DNA of 18,062 nucleotides from Candidatus Peregrinibacteria bacterium CG_4_10_14_0_2_um_filter_43_11 (lineage in GTDB: Bacteria > Patescibacteriota > Gracilibacteria > UM-FILTER-43-11): NCBI GenBank assembly GCA_002792495.1, contig PFOK01000133.1:1-18062 (forward strand), read 5' to 3'. Shown here one piece after another: positions 1 to 7,263 of this stretch. Each line of letters starts with the position of its first letter. The stretch's first letter is position 1. A model generated the notes under the pieces. The model worked only from the letters and a program-made list of their open reading frames with translations. It had not been told where the DNA came from and made no database searches. A program made the translations under genes and the position numbers.

Positions 1-290
1 GGAACACGTTTCTGTAGTGGTTCTGTTATGTTTCTATTCTTTTCTGCTGACAAAAAGCCAAGGGTTTTGGGGTGAATGAGCCTCCCGATGAAAAACTGAA
101 GTACAACGCTGAATAGGCTTCAGGAACCCCCGGAACTTTTTGAATACTTTTTGGTTACAAAAAGTATTGCCATTCGCGGCGAGCGAAAAAACCAGATACA
201 GGAAAAAAGGAATAGAAGCAGAAAGAACAGACGAACCTCTTCCTAACATCCAGGATGGAAGAATCCCGTCTAATGATTATTATAAAAGAC
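1..290. other. Non-coding region downstream of uvrA, possible gene remnant
   Basis: No convincing intact gene is present. On the minus strand a start-less open phase from about 160 down to a TAA at 26-28 has protein-like composition (it contains SFSSGGSFTPKPLAF and ends QQKRIET). It lacks any usable start and is closed upstream by a stop, so it may be the end of a decayed gene or a piece of dispersed repeat. A second minus-strand phase (34-249) opens with a hydrophobic stretch, but nothing in it is recognisable. The region also holds the perfect hairpin at 143-168. No clear GC-rich terminator for uvrA was found. Confidence 0.4.
143..168. repeat. Perfect AT-rich hairpin (11-bp stem, 4-nt loop)
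   Basis: AATACTTTTTG at 143-153 is exactly complementary to CAAAAAGTATT at 158-168 around a GTTA loop. The stem is AT-rich and not followed by a T-tract on either strand, so it is not a classical intrinsic terminator, although it lies about 120 nt beyond the uvrA stop codon on the uvrA transcript. It may stabilise the mRNA 3' end or be part of a dispersed repeat. Confidence 0.5.
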
Positions 291-3182
291 TTACAACATC
301 TTCTTCAAAAATTGCCCCGTGTAACTTTTTTTACATTTTGCCACGTCTTCCGGAGTGCCGAAACAGATCACTTCACCTCCGGCATTTCCTCCTTCCGGGC
401 CAAGGTCGATCACATAATCAACGGATTTGATCACGTCTAAATTGTGTTCAATGGTCAGTACGGTATTCCCTTTATCCACCAAGGCTTGCAAAACGCCGAG
501 CAGTTTTTTGACGTCTTCAAAATGAAGTCCGGTTGTGGGTTCATCCAAAACATAAATGGTGTTGCCGGTGGAACGCTTGGCCAGTTCGGTGGCCAGTTTT
601 ATACGTTGTGCTTCTCCGCCGGAAAGGGTGGTCGCGTTTTGCCCGAGATGAATGTACCCCAACCCCACTTCGGTGAGTGTTTCCAGTTTTTTCTTAATCT
701 GAGGGACGGATTCGAAAAACTCAAAAGCTTCTTCAACAGTCATGTCGAGCACATTCGCGATGTTTTTTCCGTGCCAGCTGATTTCCAATGCCTCGGTGTT
801 GTAGCGCTTTCCTTTGCACACTTCACAGCTCACATACACATCCGGCAGAAAATGCATTTCAATTTTTACCACACCATCTCCTTGGCATGATTCACAACGA
901 CCCCCTTTGACATTGAAGCTGAAACGCCCCTCACGGTAACCGCGTAATTTGGCCTCGGTCGTGGCCGCAAAAAGTTCGCGAATATCGGTGAAAACACCGG
1001 TGTACGTTGCCGGATTACTGCGTGGCGTGCGTCCGATGGGGGATTGATCGATATTGATGATTTTATCCAAATGCTCGACCCCATTAATTTCTTTATGGGC
1101 ACCAACCTTTCTGCGGGAGCGATTGAGCTTGTTATTGAGCAATGGGCACAAAACGTAATTGATGAGTGATGATTTTCCGGAACCGGAAACGCCGGTGATA
1201 CCCACAAAAGTGTTGAGGGGAAAACGCACATCCACACTCTTTAAATTGTGCTCGGTAGCGCCGATGATTTCGATAAATTTCCCGTTTCCTTTACGGCGTT
1301 TTTTTGGGATTTCAATTTTCTGAGCTCCCGATAGATATTGCCCGGTCAATGAATTTTTATTCTTCATGATCTCATCCGCCGTCCCTGCGGCAACGATATT
1401 CCCGCCATGTTTTCCGGCACCGGGGCCGACATCCAACACATAATCCGCGTGACGGATCGTGTCTTCATCATGTTCCACCACTAGAACCGTATTCCCAAGA
1501 TCGCGCAATTGAATGAGCGTCTCAATAAGGCGCGCGTTGTCACGCTGATGAAGGCCAATGGACGGCTCATCCAGCACGTAAAGAACTCCTTGCAACGAAG
1601 AACCGATTTGAGTGGCCAGACGGATGCGCTGTGCTTCTCCGCCGGAAAGCGTGTTGGCTGAACGGTCCAATGTTAAATAACCGAGCCCCACATTCCGTAA
1701 AAACTGAAGACGTTTCATCACCTCCTGAATAATGAGTTTGGCGATTTGATATTCGGAATCCGTCAGAATGTTTTTCTTGTTCTCCGGCAGTAAGTTTTCA
1801 AAAAAACAATAAGCGTCTTCAATCGAAAATTCCACCAAATCAATGATCGAACGTTCATTCACCGTAATGGCCAAAATTTCCGGACGCAAGCGTTTCCCCT
1901 TACACTCTTCACAAGTCAGGATCTCCATAAATTTTTCAATATTTTTGCGGACGTAATCGGAATCACTTTCGCGATAGCGACGTTCCAAGTTGGGAATAAC
2001 CCCTTCGTAAACAGTTTCCGTTTCGTATGTCGAATTGGGGCCGGTATACGTGGCATGAAATTTTTCATTATTAATGCCATACAAAACAATATCCATCTGC
2101 CGTTCAGTCAATTCGCCGATGGGCGTATTGATGCCAAACCCATACTTCTTACCCACTTCGCGCAATAAGTTGTTGTACCAATTGAGTCGCATGGATGACG
2201 TGGCCCATGGCATGATGCCACCTTCCGCGATCGTCAGGCGGGGGTTCGGCATCACCAGTTGCGGATTGATCTTTAAATTGGAGCCGAGCCCATGACATAC
2301 CGGGCACGCGCCGTGGGGAGAATTAAAACTGAAAGAACGTGGTTGGATTTCCGGCAATGAAATACTGCAATTTTCACAGGCCAGATTTTCCGAAAAGTTA
2401 TATTCTTCTCCGGAGTCGGCATCGATGATTTTCATAATGCCATCACCGTGTTTCATCGCGATTTCAACGGAATCCGCCAGTCGTGAACGGTCCTCATTTT
2501 TCTCCTCAATTTCCTGACCGGATTTAAGCGTGACCGTTTTCTTTTTTAAATTATGAACTACCAGACGATCCACCACGATTTCAATGGTGTGTTTTTTTTG
2601 AGGATCCAAATCAATCGATTCATTGACCCCGATCACGGTGCCATCCACGCGTATGCGGACAAACCCATTTTTTTTGATTTTTTCCACCACCTTGATGTGC
2701 TCTCCTTTTTTATCGCGCACAATGGGAGCCAGAATCATGATCCGTTTGTTTTCAGGCATTTCCGCGATTATATCCACAATCTGACTCATGGACTGCTTGC
2801 TGATAGGAAGGCCACACTGATAACAATGGGGACGTCCGGCCTTGGCAAACAACAGACGCAGATAGTCATAAATTTCCGTAATCGTTCCCACCGTGGAACG
2901 TGGATTACGCCCCACCGTTTTTTGATCAATCGAAATCGCTGGTGAAAGCCCGTCGATGGAATCCACATCCGGTTTTTCCATCAGTTGCAAAAATTGCCGC
3001 GCGTAAGTGCTCAAACTTTCCGCGTAACGCCGTTGCCCCTCAGCGTAAATGGTATCGAAGGCAAGCGATGACTTCCCAGAACCGGAAAGACCGGTGATCA
3101 CCACTAATTTATCCCGAGGGATTTCCACATCAATGTTGCGCAAATTGTGCACGCGTGCACCTTTGACAATGATTTTTTCCAT
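291..3182 (-). CDS. uvrA: Excinuclease ABC subunit A (UvrA)
   Basis: DNA-damage recognition ATPase of nucleotide excision repair; the UvrA dimer scans DNA and loads UvrB in the cytoplasm. The 963 residues are close to the usual length (E. coli about 940). The two ABC modules are both complete: Walker A GLSGSGKS at 31-38 with the later signature LSGGEAQRIRLATQIG and Walker B VLYVLDEPS, then Walker A GVSGSGKS at 664-671 with LSGGEAQRIKLATELA and IYVLDEPTTGLH. The family's zinc sites are visible as CENC...CPVCHGLG in module I and CESCQGDG...CEVCKGK in module II. The ATG at 3180-3182 gives the expected MEKIIVKGARVHNLRNID N-terminus. No Shine-Dalgarno precedes it. TATAAC at 3193-3198 could be a -10 giving an almost leaderless mRNA; a second option uses TTGACA at 3263-3268. 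No LexA-type box was recognised. It stands alone and is divergent from the cyclic-nucleotide-binding gene. Confidence 0.98.
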   Translation of the reverse strand: MEKIIVKGARVHNLRNIDVEIPRDKLVVITGLSGSGKSSLAFDTIYAEGQRRYAESLSTYARQFLQLMEKPDVDSIDGLSPAISIDQKTVGRNPRSTVGTITEIYDYLRLLFAKAGRPHCYQCGLPISKQSMSQIVDIIAEMPENKRIMILAPIVRDKKGEHIKVVEKIKKNGFVRIRVDGTVIGVNESIDLDPQKKHTIEIVVDRLVVHNLKKKTVTLKSGQEIEEKNEDRSRLADSVEIAMKHGDGIMKIIDADSGEEYNFSENLACENCSISLPEIQPRSFSFNSPHGACPVCHGLGSNLKINPQLVMPNPRLTIAEGGIMPWATSSMRLNWYNNLLREVGKKYGFGINTPIGELTERQMDIVLYGINNEKFHATYTGPNSTYETETVYEGVIPNLERRYRESDSDYVRKNIEKFMEILTCEECKGKRLRPEILAITVNERSIIDLVEFSIEDAYCFFENLLPENKKNILTDSEYQIAKLIIQEVMKRLQFLRNVGLGYLTLDRSANTLSGGEAQRIRLATQIGSSLQGVLYVLDEPSIGLHQRDNARLIETLIQLRDLGNTVLVVEHDEDTIRHADYVLDVGPGAGKHGGNIVAAGTADEIMKNKNSLTGQYLSGAQKIEIPKKRRKGNGKFIEIIGATEHNLKSVDVRFPLNTFVGITGVSGSGKSSLINYVLCPLLNNKLNRSRRKVGAHKEINGVEHLDKIINIDQSPIGRTPRSNPATYTGVFTDIRELFAATTEAKLRGYREGRFSFNVKGGRCESCQGDGVVKIEMHFLPDVYVSCEVCKGKRYNTEALEISWHGKNIANVLDMTVEEAFEFFESVPQIKKKLETLTEVGLGYIHLGQNATTLSGGEAQRIKLATELAKRSTGNTIYVLDEPTTGLHFEDVKKLLGVLQALVDKGNTVLTIEHNLDVIKSVDYVIDLGPEGGNAGGEVICFGTPEDVAKCKKSYTGQFLKKML

Positions 3183-3261
3183 TTAAAAGGGTGTTATAAA
3201 AGGCGAATAAAGGGCTTAAAAATAAGGCAAAGCAATCAGTCTATCGAGCGTAGCATCTTTT

Positions 3262-3290
3262 TTGTCAAAAATCAATGCTTATGATATGCT
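3262..3290 (+). promoter_or_regulatory. Sigma-70 extended -10 promoter for the CNBD gene
   Basis: TTGTCA (3262-3267), a 17-nt spacer, then TATGCT (3285-3290) preceded by TG at 3282-3283, an extended -10. The predicted start is near 3297, about 22 nt before the ATG at 3319. On the other strand the same bases read TTGACA (3263-3268), which with GATAGA at 3240-3245 (17-nt spacing, weak -10) could drive uvrA, so the two -35 boxes may overlap. The -10 match is only four of six. Confidence 0.5.
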
Positions 3291-3318
3291 CAGGCGTAGG
3301 ATAAATAACAAAAATAAA

Positions 3319-3711
3319 ATGATCCAAATTTTAAAAAACATTCCTTTTTTTAGCACCCTGAGTGATCAAGACCTTCAGGTGATTGCCGAAAAGGTGACCA
3401 TGGAATATTATCCGGCCAGTTACACGTTATTCAACGAAGGCGACCCGGGTGACATCATGTACATCATCAAAACCGGCTCGGCGGAAGTCGTGCGGAACAA
3501 CGCGATCGTCGCCACATTGGGAGCCGGTGATTTTTTTGGGGAAATGGCATTAGTATCCGATGAGCCACGAAACGCCACTCTCAAAATCACAGCGGAAATG
3601 GAAGTCCTGACCCTCAAAAAAGAAGATTTTCGTCACCTGCTCGAAACCAACGCGAACATCGCTTCCATGGTCAGTTACGAAGTAGTAAAGCGTGTGAATG
3701 AAAATGACTAA
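3319..3711 (+). CDS. Stand-alone cyclic-nucleotide-binding domain protein
   Basis: A 130-residue protein consisting of one cyclic-nucleotide-binding (CAP_ED/CNBD) fold. It begins with the family's helix (LKNIPFFSTLSDQDLQVIAE), continues with the beta roll (GDPGDIMYIIKTGSAEV) and has the phosphate-binding cassette FFGEMALVSDEPRNAT. The cassette Glu (E75) and Arg (R84), which contact ribose and cyclic phosphate in CAP-like proteins, are both present, so ligand binding is plausible. There is no DNA-binding helix-turn-helix or other effector domain, so it is not a Crp-type regulator by itself. An in-frame TTG at 3262 would add 19 residues, but that TTG is part of the predicted -35 box, so the ATG at 3319 is preferred. 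No Shine-Dalgarno. It may be co-transcribed with the DUF3307 gene across the repeat tract. A cAMP/cGMP-type cyclase gene lies 0.8 kb away. Confidence 0.88.
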   Translation: MIQILKNIPFFSTLSDQDLQVIAEKVTMEYYPASYTLFNEGDPGDIMYIIKTGSAEVVRNNAIVATLGAGDFFGEMALVSDEPRNATLKITAEMEVLTLKKEDFRHLLETNANIASMVSYEVVKRVNEND

Positions 3712-3724
3712 ATCCAGTGCACAG

Positions 3725-3822
3725 TAGTTAGTAGTTAGTAGTTAGTAGTTAGTAGTTAGTAGTTAGTAGTTAATAGTTAGTAGTTAATAGTTAGTAGTTA
3801 ATTGTTAGTAGTTAGTAGTTAA
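3725..3822 (+). repeat. Heptanucleotide tandem repeat, 14 units
   Basis: Exactly 14 consecutive 7-nt units (98 nt): nine TAGTTAG, four TAGTTAA (units 7, 9, 11, 14) and one TTGTTAG (unit 12). The first six units are identical and variants occur only in the second half, as expected if the array grows by slippage at one end. Because 7 is not a multiple of 3 and each unit contains TAG or TAA, all three plus-strand frames are stopped. It lies between the stop of the CNBD gene and the DUF3307 start. Confidence 0.95.
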
Positions 3823-3826
3823 TTCT

Positions 3827-3868
3827 CTGTAGCACTGCGCACTGTAGCACTGTAAATTCGTAATTCGT
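3827..3868 (+). repeat. Short direct repeats: CTGTAGCACTG x2 and AATTCGT x2
   Basis: CTGTAGCACTG occurs at 3827-3837 and 3842-3852, separated by CGCA. The tandem heptamer AATTCGT occupies 3855-3861 and 3862-3868. CTGCGCACTG (3835-3844) is also a 9/10 inverted match to CAGTGCACAG (3715-3724), so related words flank the 98-nt heptamer array on both sides. The block ends 9 nt before the DUF3307 start codon and leaves no Shine-Dalgarno. Confidence 0.8.
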
Positions 3869-3877
3869 AAATTAGTT

Positions 3878-4435
3878 ATGTACACCACCCTCCCCCTTAT
3901 CGTCGCGCACTTTCTGGCTGACTACCCACTGCAATCTGCCGGAATCGTTCGTCGCAAAGAATCGCATTTCTCAGGCGTTGTTTTTCATACGTTCATTCAC
4001 TTCCTGGTATCCGCCATCCTTCTTTATCCTTTTTGGGAGCGGCCACAAGTGTGGGTCGGTTTGGTGATTATTTTTGCGACTCACACACTGTCCGACACTC
4101 TCAAGATTCGGGCAAATAACAAAAAATCGACCAACAAATTAACGTCTTACATTCTGGATCAAATCGTTCATCTTGCTGTCATCACGTTTGTGGCTTTTTA
4201 TTGTATCAGTTCGGTGTCCTTTGAACCGGTGGGAAAACCGGCTCACCTTTATGTCACCCCTTCTGTATGGTTCTATCTTTTGGCGACCATTGGCTCCACT
4301 TATTTTTACGACGTCACGCGTTGGACATACCGAAATCACAAAAATCCTCAGGTCTACAAACGCGATTACCGGATGATGATTGTGAATTTTATCATCGTCA
4401 CTGTGGCATTTGCGCTGTATTGGGGTATTCATTAA
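3878..4435 (+). CDS. DUF3307 family membrane protein
   Basis: A 185-residue integral membrane protein resembling DUF3307. The family's N-terminal HFLADYPLQ signature (residues 11-19) is followed by a basic stretch (RRKE), then a histidine-containing helix (HTFIHFLVS), ATHTLSDTLK and LDQIVHL, matching the conserved His/Asp/Gln pattern of this group. About four or five hydrophobic helices are visible, the last near the C-terminus (MIVNFIIVTVAFALYWGI). The biochemical role of DUF3307 is unknown. The ATG at 3878 places the signature at the expected N-terminal position, although no ribosome-binding site is seen. It is downstream of the CNBD gene on the same strand, separated by the repeat block, and is followed 14 nt later by a strong palindromic terminator. 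Confidence 0.82.
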   Translation: MYTTLPLIVAHFLADYPLQSAGIVRRKESHFSGVVFHTFIHFLVSAILLYPFWERPQVWVGLVIIFATHTLSDTLKIRANNKKSTNKLTSYILDQIVHLAVITFVAFYCISSVSFEPVGKPAHLYVTPSVWFYLLATIGSTYFYDVTRWTYRNHKNPQVYKRDYRMMIVNFIIVTVAFALYWGIH

Positions 4436-4449
4436 ACACGGCAACCATA

Positions 4450-4487
4450 AAAACGTAGGGACAAGTCGCGACTTGTCACTACGTTTT
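4450..4487. terminator. 38-nt near-perfect palindrome, bidirectional terminator
   Basis: AAAACGTAG (4450-4458) pairs with CTACGTTTT (4479-4487), and GACAAGTCG (4460-4468) with CGACTTGTC (4469-4477); the only mismatch is G4459 opposite A4478. The stem is followed by TTTT on the plus strand, and by TTTTT on the minus strand. It sits in the 64-nt gap between two convergent genes, so it can terminate both. The GTAGGGACAAGTCGCGACTT core resembles dispersed intergenic palindromes of the form GTAGGGAC...GTC.CTAC known in various bacteria, so it may be a domesticated repeat. Confidence 0.8.
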
Positions 4488-4499
4488 GGATATGCCGCA

Positions 4500-6542
4500 T
4501 TATTTCACCTCAAACACCCACACCCCGTCCCAATCATTCGCTGGAGGGTTTTTAGTAAATTCTTCACAACGTTTTGCAAATCGTTTGGATGGAGCGTCAT
4601 CCGCTAATGCGGTGAATTGTTGCTGTGCCACGGTAAAATCATTTTTGCGATACAACACCAGCGCGGATTCAAACGACTGAATGACGGCCGTTTGCACATC
4701 ATTCACTTCTCCTTTTTTGCCCACCAATTCATAAATCGTCACCGGTTCGTTTTTTCCTTTCACACGGATCCGATCCAATTCACGACACACAAAAGAATCT
4801 TTCACCTGAACGTATGTCGATTCGGAAATAATAATGGAAGTTCCATATTGTTTATTCACACCTTCCAGTCGCGACCCTAAATTCATCGTGTCTCCCATCG
4901 CGGTATAATCAAAACGATCCTCGGAACCCATGTTCCCCACCACGGCTTCCCCGGTATGGATTCCCATGCGGACACGGATTTCCGGATAGCCTTCTTTTTC
5001 CCATCGTTTCCTCAATTCCAAAAGGGCTTGTTGTTGTGTGAGGGCGGTGAGACATGTTTTTTGGGCGTGATTACCCACTTCCAACGGTGCTCCCCAAAAA
5101 GCCACAATCGCGTCTCCTTCATATTTATCCAGCGTTCCCTGATTTTCTAAAATAATATCCGTCATTTTCCCGAAATATTCATTCAGAAACTGCGTGAGCA
5201 TTTTAGGCTCCATGGCCTCCGAAAAAGTCGTGAATCCTTCAATGTCGGAAAAGAAAGTCGTGATCGTTCGTTTTACGCCGCCCAGTTCCAGTAATTTGGG
5301 GTTTTTCATGATCTGCGCGACCACTTCTTTATTCACATAATGGCCAAAAGCCCCTTCGATAAACCGGAGCTCTTTTTGCTCCAAAAGAAAACGGAGTAGA
5401 AAAGCGCCGACGAAAGTCAGAATGATCAAAAAAAGCGGATAGACCACATTCACAAAAGTCAGCCATTCGTACCCCACAATTCCGCTGATCAAAATTCCCA
5501 CCATCTCGAACGCCAAAACAGGAAGCGCGTAACGGAGTTTTAGCCATCCAAAAAGCAAAAGATTCATCGCCAAAAGCCCCAAAAAGGTGAGCCAAAGCGA
5601 CAATGGCGACTGATCGCGTAAGAATTGATCAGTGATGACCGTCTGAATGGCATTCGCGTGGATTTCCACACCCGGCATACGCACCCCTGAACTGACTGGC
5701 GAAAGATAATCGTCTTGCAGGTCGATTGCGGTGGGTCCAATCAACACTATTTTATCTTTAAAATCCACGGGATTTCCTTGCTTGTCCACGAGCCGTCTAT
5801 TCAACACGTCCACAAAAGAGACCTGTTTAAAGCTGTTCGGTTTGGCAAAATAATTGATGTACATGAGCTCCACGTCCTCTCCGCTTTTTGAGTCATGTTC
5901 TGTCATTACAGGAATTGCCGTTGTTTCCGAAAAACGGAACTGATGATCGGTAATCCGATAGTCCACAGGAGACGCCTTTTCATAAATCCGTGCGAGCTGA
6001 AGCGAAAAAGACTCGGTCACCCCTCGATTGGTTTGGGCAAAAAGCGGGATTCGTCGCACAAAACCATCTTCATCCAATGCCACATTGATCCATCCCATTT
6101 TCGGGTTTACCTGCAAAAGTGTTTTAGTGGGCCACTCGGCCTGGCGTTCGCCGTTTTCAAAATAATAACGCGTCGCCAAAACCACGTTCTCATATTTTTT
6201 AAGTACATCGCGAAAGCGTGTGTCATCCTCAATCCCTTTGCCGGAGGCATCGGGGAAAGTCATATCGAGTCCGATAGCCGCAGCACCTTTCTGATTCAAT
6301 ATTTCTATCGCACGTGCGTAATAGTCACGCGACCATTGCTGCAACGGACCCAGGGCATTTTTCTCCAGACTCTTCTCATCCACGGTCACAATCACAATTT
6401 TGGAACTTGCCGCGTTAAAATCATAAAACTTGTTTTGCAAACTTTTTTGTGCCCCAATAAAAATCCCACGGTTCATCATCACTGCCGTAATGACGAGAAT
6501 GATGAGGCCTAATCCGATGAATTTGATAAGTTTTTTGAGCAT
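4500..6542 (-). CDS. CHASE2-domain class III adenylate/guanylate cyclase
   Basis: A 680-residue membrane-bound nucleotidyl cyclase making cAMP or cGMP from the triphosphate. Order: N-terminal transmembrane helix (about 5-24), extracytoplasmic CHASE2 sensor (about 25-310, including DVLNRRLVDKQGNPVDFKDK), three transmembrane helices (about 314-384), then the cytoplasmic catalytic domain (about 425-600). Metal-binding aspartates are D433 (FFSDIEGFT) and D477 (KYEGDAIVAFWG). K473 and T547 (YTAMGD) occupy the base-recognition positions, a Lys/Thr pair typical of class IIIb enzymes, favouring adenylate cyclase. N554 and R558 (DTMNLGSRLEG) are the transition-state residues. All catalytic residues are present, so it should be active. 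The C-terminal tail (helical repeat then DWDGVWVFE) is common in this family. The ATG at 6542 begins just before the first membrane helix; no Shine-Dalgarno. The CHASE2 ligand is unknown. It is convergent with the DUF3307 gene. Confidence 0.95.
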   Translation of the reverse strand: MLKKLIKFIGLGLIILVITAVMMNRGIFIGAQKSLQNKFYDFNAASSKIVIVTVDEKSLEKNALGPLQQWSRDYYARAIEILNQKGAAAIGLDMTFPDASGKGIEDDTRFRDVLKKYENVVLATRYYFENGERQAEWPTKTLLQVNPKMGWINVALDEDGFVRRIPLFAQTNRGVTESFSLQLARIYEKASPVDYRITDHQFRFSETTAIPVMTEHDSKSGEDVELMYINYFAKPNSFKQVSFVDVLNRRLVDKQGNPVDFKDKIVLIGPTAIDLQDDYLSPVSSGVRMPGVEIHANAIQTVITDQFLRDQSPLSLWLTFLGLLAMNLLLFGWLKLRYALPVLAFEMVGILISGIVGYEWLTFVNVVYPLFLIILTFVGAFLLRFLLEQKELRFIEGAFGHYVNKEVVAQIMKNPKLLELGGVKRTITTFFSDIEGFTTFSEAMEPKMLTQFLNEYFGKMTDIILENQGTLDKYEGDAIVAFWGAPLEVGNHAQKTCLTALTQQQALLELRKRWEKEGYPEIRVRMGIHTGEAVVGNMGSEDRFDYTAMGDTMNLGSRLEGVNKQYGTSIIISESTYVQVKDSFVCRELDRIRVKGKNEPVTIYELVGKKGEVNDVQTAVIQSFESALVLYRKNDFTVAQQQFTALADDAPSKRFAKRCEEFTKNPPANDWDGVWVFEVK

Positions 6543-6568
6543 GGATGATTTTTAAATTTTTTTCGTCA

Positions 6569-6588
6569 TTCCGGCCACCGAGCCGGAA
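6569..6588. repeat. REP-like hairpin in the cyclase leader
   Basis: TTCCGGC (6569-6575) pairs perfectly with GCCGGAA (6582-6588) across a 6-nt loop, in a GTCATTCCGGC...GCCGGAA context similar to a widespread dispersed intergenic palindrome. It lies 27 nt upstream of the cyclase start codon within the predicted 5' leader. No T-tract follows on the minus strand, so it is not an intrinsic terminator; it could affect translation or mRNA stability. Confidence 0.6.
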
Positions 6589-6620
6589 CGGCGAGGGGAA
6601 AATTTCCAATTTCAAGTTTC

Positions 6621-6638
6621 GATTGAATTTATTCAATC
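6621..6638. promoter_or_regulatory. Operator-like perfect dyad at the cyclase start site
   Basis: GATTGAAT-TT-ATTCAATC is a perfect 8-bp inverted repeat with a 2-bp centre. With the promoter at 6644-6672 the transcription start is predicted near 6637, so the dyad covers about +1 to +17, a typical repressor position. It might instead simply form an AT-rich hairpin at the RNA 5' end. The binding protein is unknown. Confidence 0.45.
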
Positions 6639-6643
6639 CTTAC

Positions 6644-6672
6644 ATTGTACCAAAAAATGGCTTATTTATCAA
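6644..6672 (-). promoter_or_regulatory. Sigma-70 promoter of the cyclase gene
   Basis: On the minus strand TTGATA (6672-6667) and TACAAT (6649-6644) are spaced by 17 nt, each five of six to consensus. The predicted leader is about 95 nt and holds the dyad at 6621-6638 and the hairpin at 6569-6588. The promoter directly follows the terminator at 6674-6702, so the cyclase is transcribed separately from the gene upstream. Confidence 0.7.
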
Positions 6673-6673
6673 T

Positions 6674-6702
6674 AAAAAAACACCCTTTTGGGGTGCTTTT
6701 TT
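6674..6702. terminator. Bidirectional intrinsic terminator
   Basis: CACCC (6681-6685) pairs with GGGTG (6691-6695) around TTTTG, flanked by seven A on the left and C plus six T on the right. On the minus strand the stem is followed by seven T, 30 nt past the stop of the gene ending at 6733, which it should terminate. It also blocks read-through into the cyclase promoter immediately beyond. Confidence 0.85.
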
Positions 6703-6732
6703 ATCCCGAAGACAGTTCTGCTTAGATTGTTG

Positions 6733-7170
6733 TTAGAGCATATTCATGATTTCAACAGAAATTCCATGAGTATTGGCATAGCGTCGGGTGATTGTTTGCG
6801 TGAATTGACCCCCTTTCGACATAACGACTTGTACCTCAAAATCACCTTCTTTTACTACCCGCACCACAAAAGAGTTAATTTCTCCTTCCTTTTGACGATC
6901 TGATTCATATAAATACTGTTGCTTAGTCGCTATTTCCGCCAAACGACGTTGTGCGTGAGTGGTCTGAACATCGGTAACGGTTATTTGCATCAATGCTTTG
7001 AGGGCATCACGGGTTACCCCCACTTCTGTCCAATACCTTTCGGAATATGTTATGGCGCCATCCGCTGAGCCTTTCTCGGTCACGCCACACACTCTGTATC
7101 CTCCGTCTCTTCTGGTGACATTGACACCGATGTATGCGGGAGCAGGGCGTAATTCTCTTCTTAATACCAA
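6733..7170 (-). CDS. Unrecognised protein, probably the C-terminal part of a frameshifted gene
   Basis: No family was recognised. The open phase runs from a TTG at 7168-7170 to a TAA at 6733-6735 (145 residues). It has an arginine-rich N-terminal helix (VLRRELRPAPAY), a possible beta region (YIGVNVTRRDGGYRV), a central charged helix (AQRRLAEIATKQQYLYESDRQ) and a C-terminal beta-rich part (FVVRVVKEGDFEVQVVM). There is no signal peptide or membrane segment. The TTG start is poor: no Shine-Dalgarno, and the same phase continues upstream as sensible protein (YNAARDTLLL) to a TGA at 7204-7206 without any ATG or GTG. Together with the 7161-7259 phase this suggests a one-base deletion near 7195-7200. 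A strong terminator follows. It could still be expressed from the TTG, possibly by coupling to the overlapping upstream frame. Confidence 0.55.
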   Translation of the reverse strand: MVLRRELRPAPAYIGVNVTRRDGGYRVCGVTEKGSADGAITYSERYWTEVGVTRDALKALMQITVTDVQTTHAQRRLAEIATKQQYLYESDRQKEGEINSFVVRVVKEGDFEVQVVMSKGGQFTQTITRRYANTHGISVEIMNML

Positions 7171-7259
7171 AAGCAGAGTGTCTCTTGCGGCGTTATAGCT
7201 AAATCAAAATAAAATGACACAATATCATCACTGCCTATTTTGAAGGAAATAGTGGGCAA
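7161..7259 (-). pseudogene. Possible N-terminal part of the 6733 gene in another frame
   Basis: From a TTG at 7257-7259 this phase encodes MPTISFKIGSDDIVSFYFDLA and then loses protein character before a TAA at 7161-7163. Adding one base between the GC and TAT near 7197-7199 joins it to the downstream phase as ...FYFDLA-YNAARDTLLLVLRREL, a convincing continuous helix. This is an inference; the alternative is a 32-residue overlapping leader peptide. The palindromic element begins just upstream (7264), so the original start may have been displaced. Confidence 0.3.
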
Positions 7260-7263
7260 ATGG

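Noticed and set aside
866..1237. Other long open phases inside uvrA, cyclase, A2M and clpB
   Set aside because: They overlap strongly conserved coding sequence in other frames and show shadow-type composition without recognisable domains.
3725..3868. CRISPR array
   Set aside because: The units are 7 nt and contiguous, with no spacers or cas genes.
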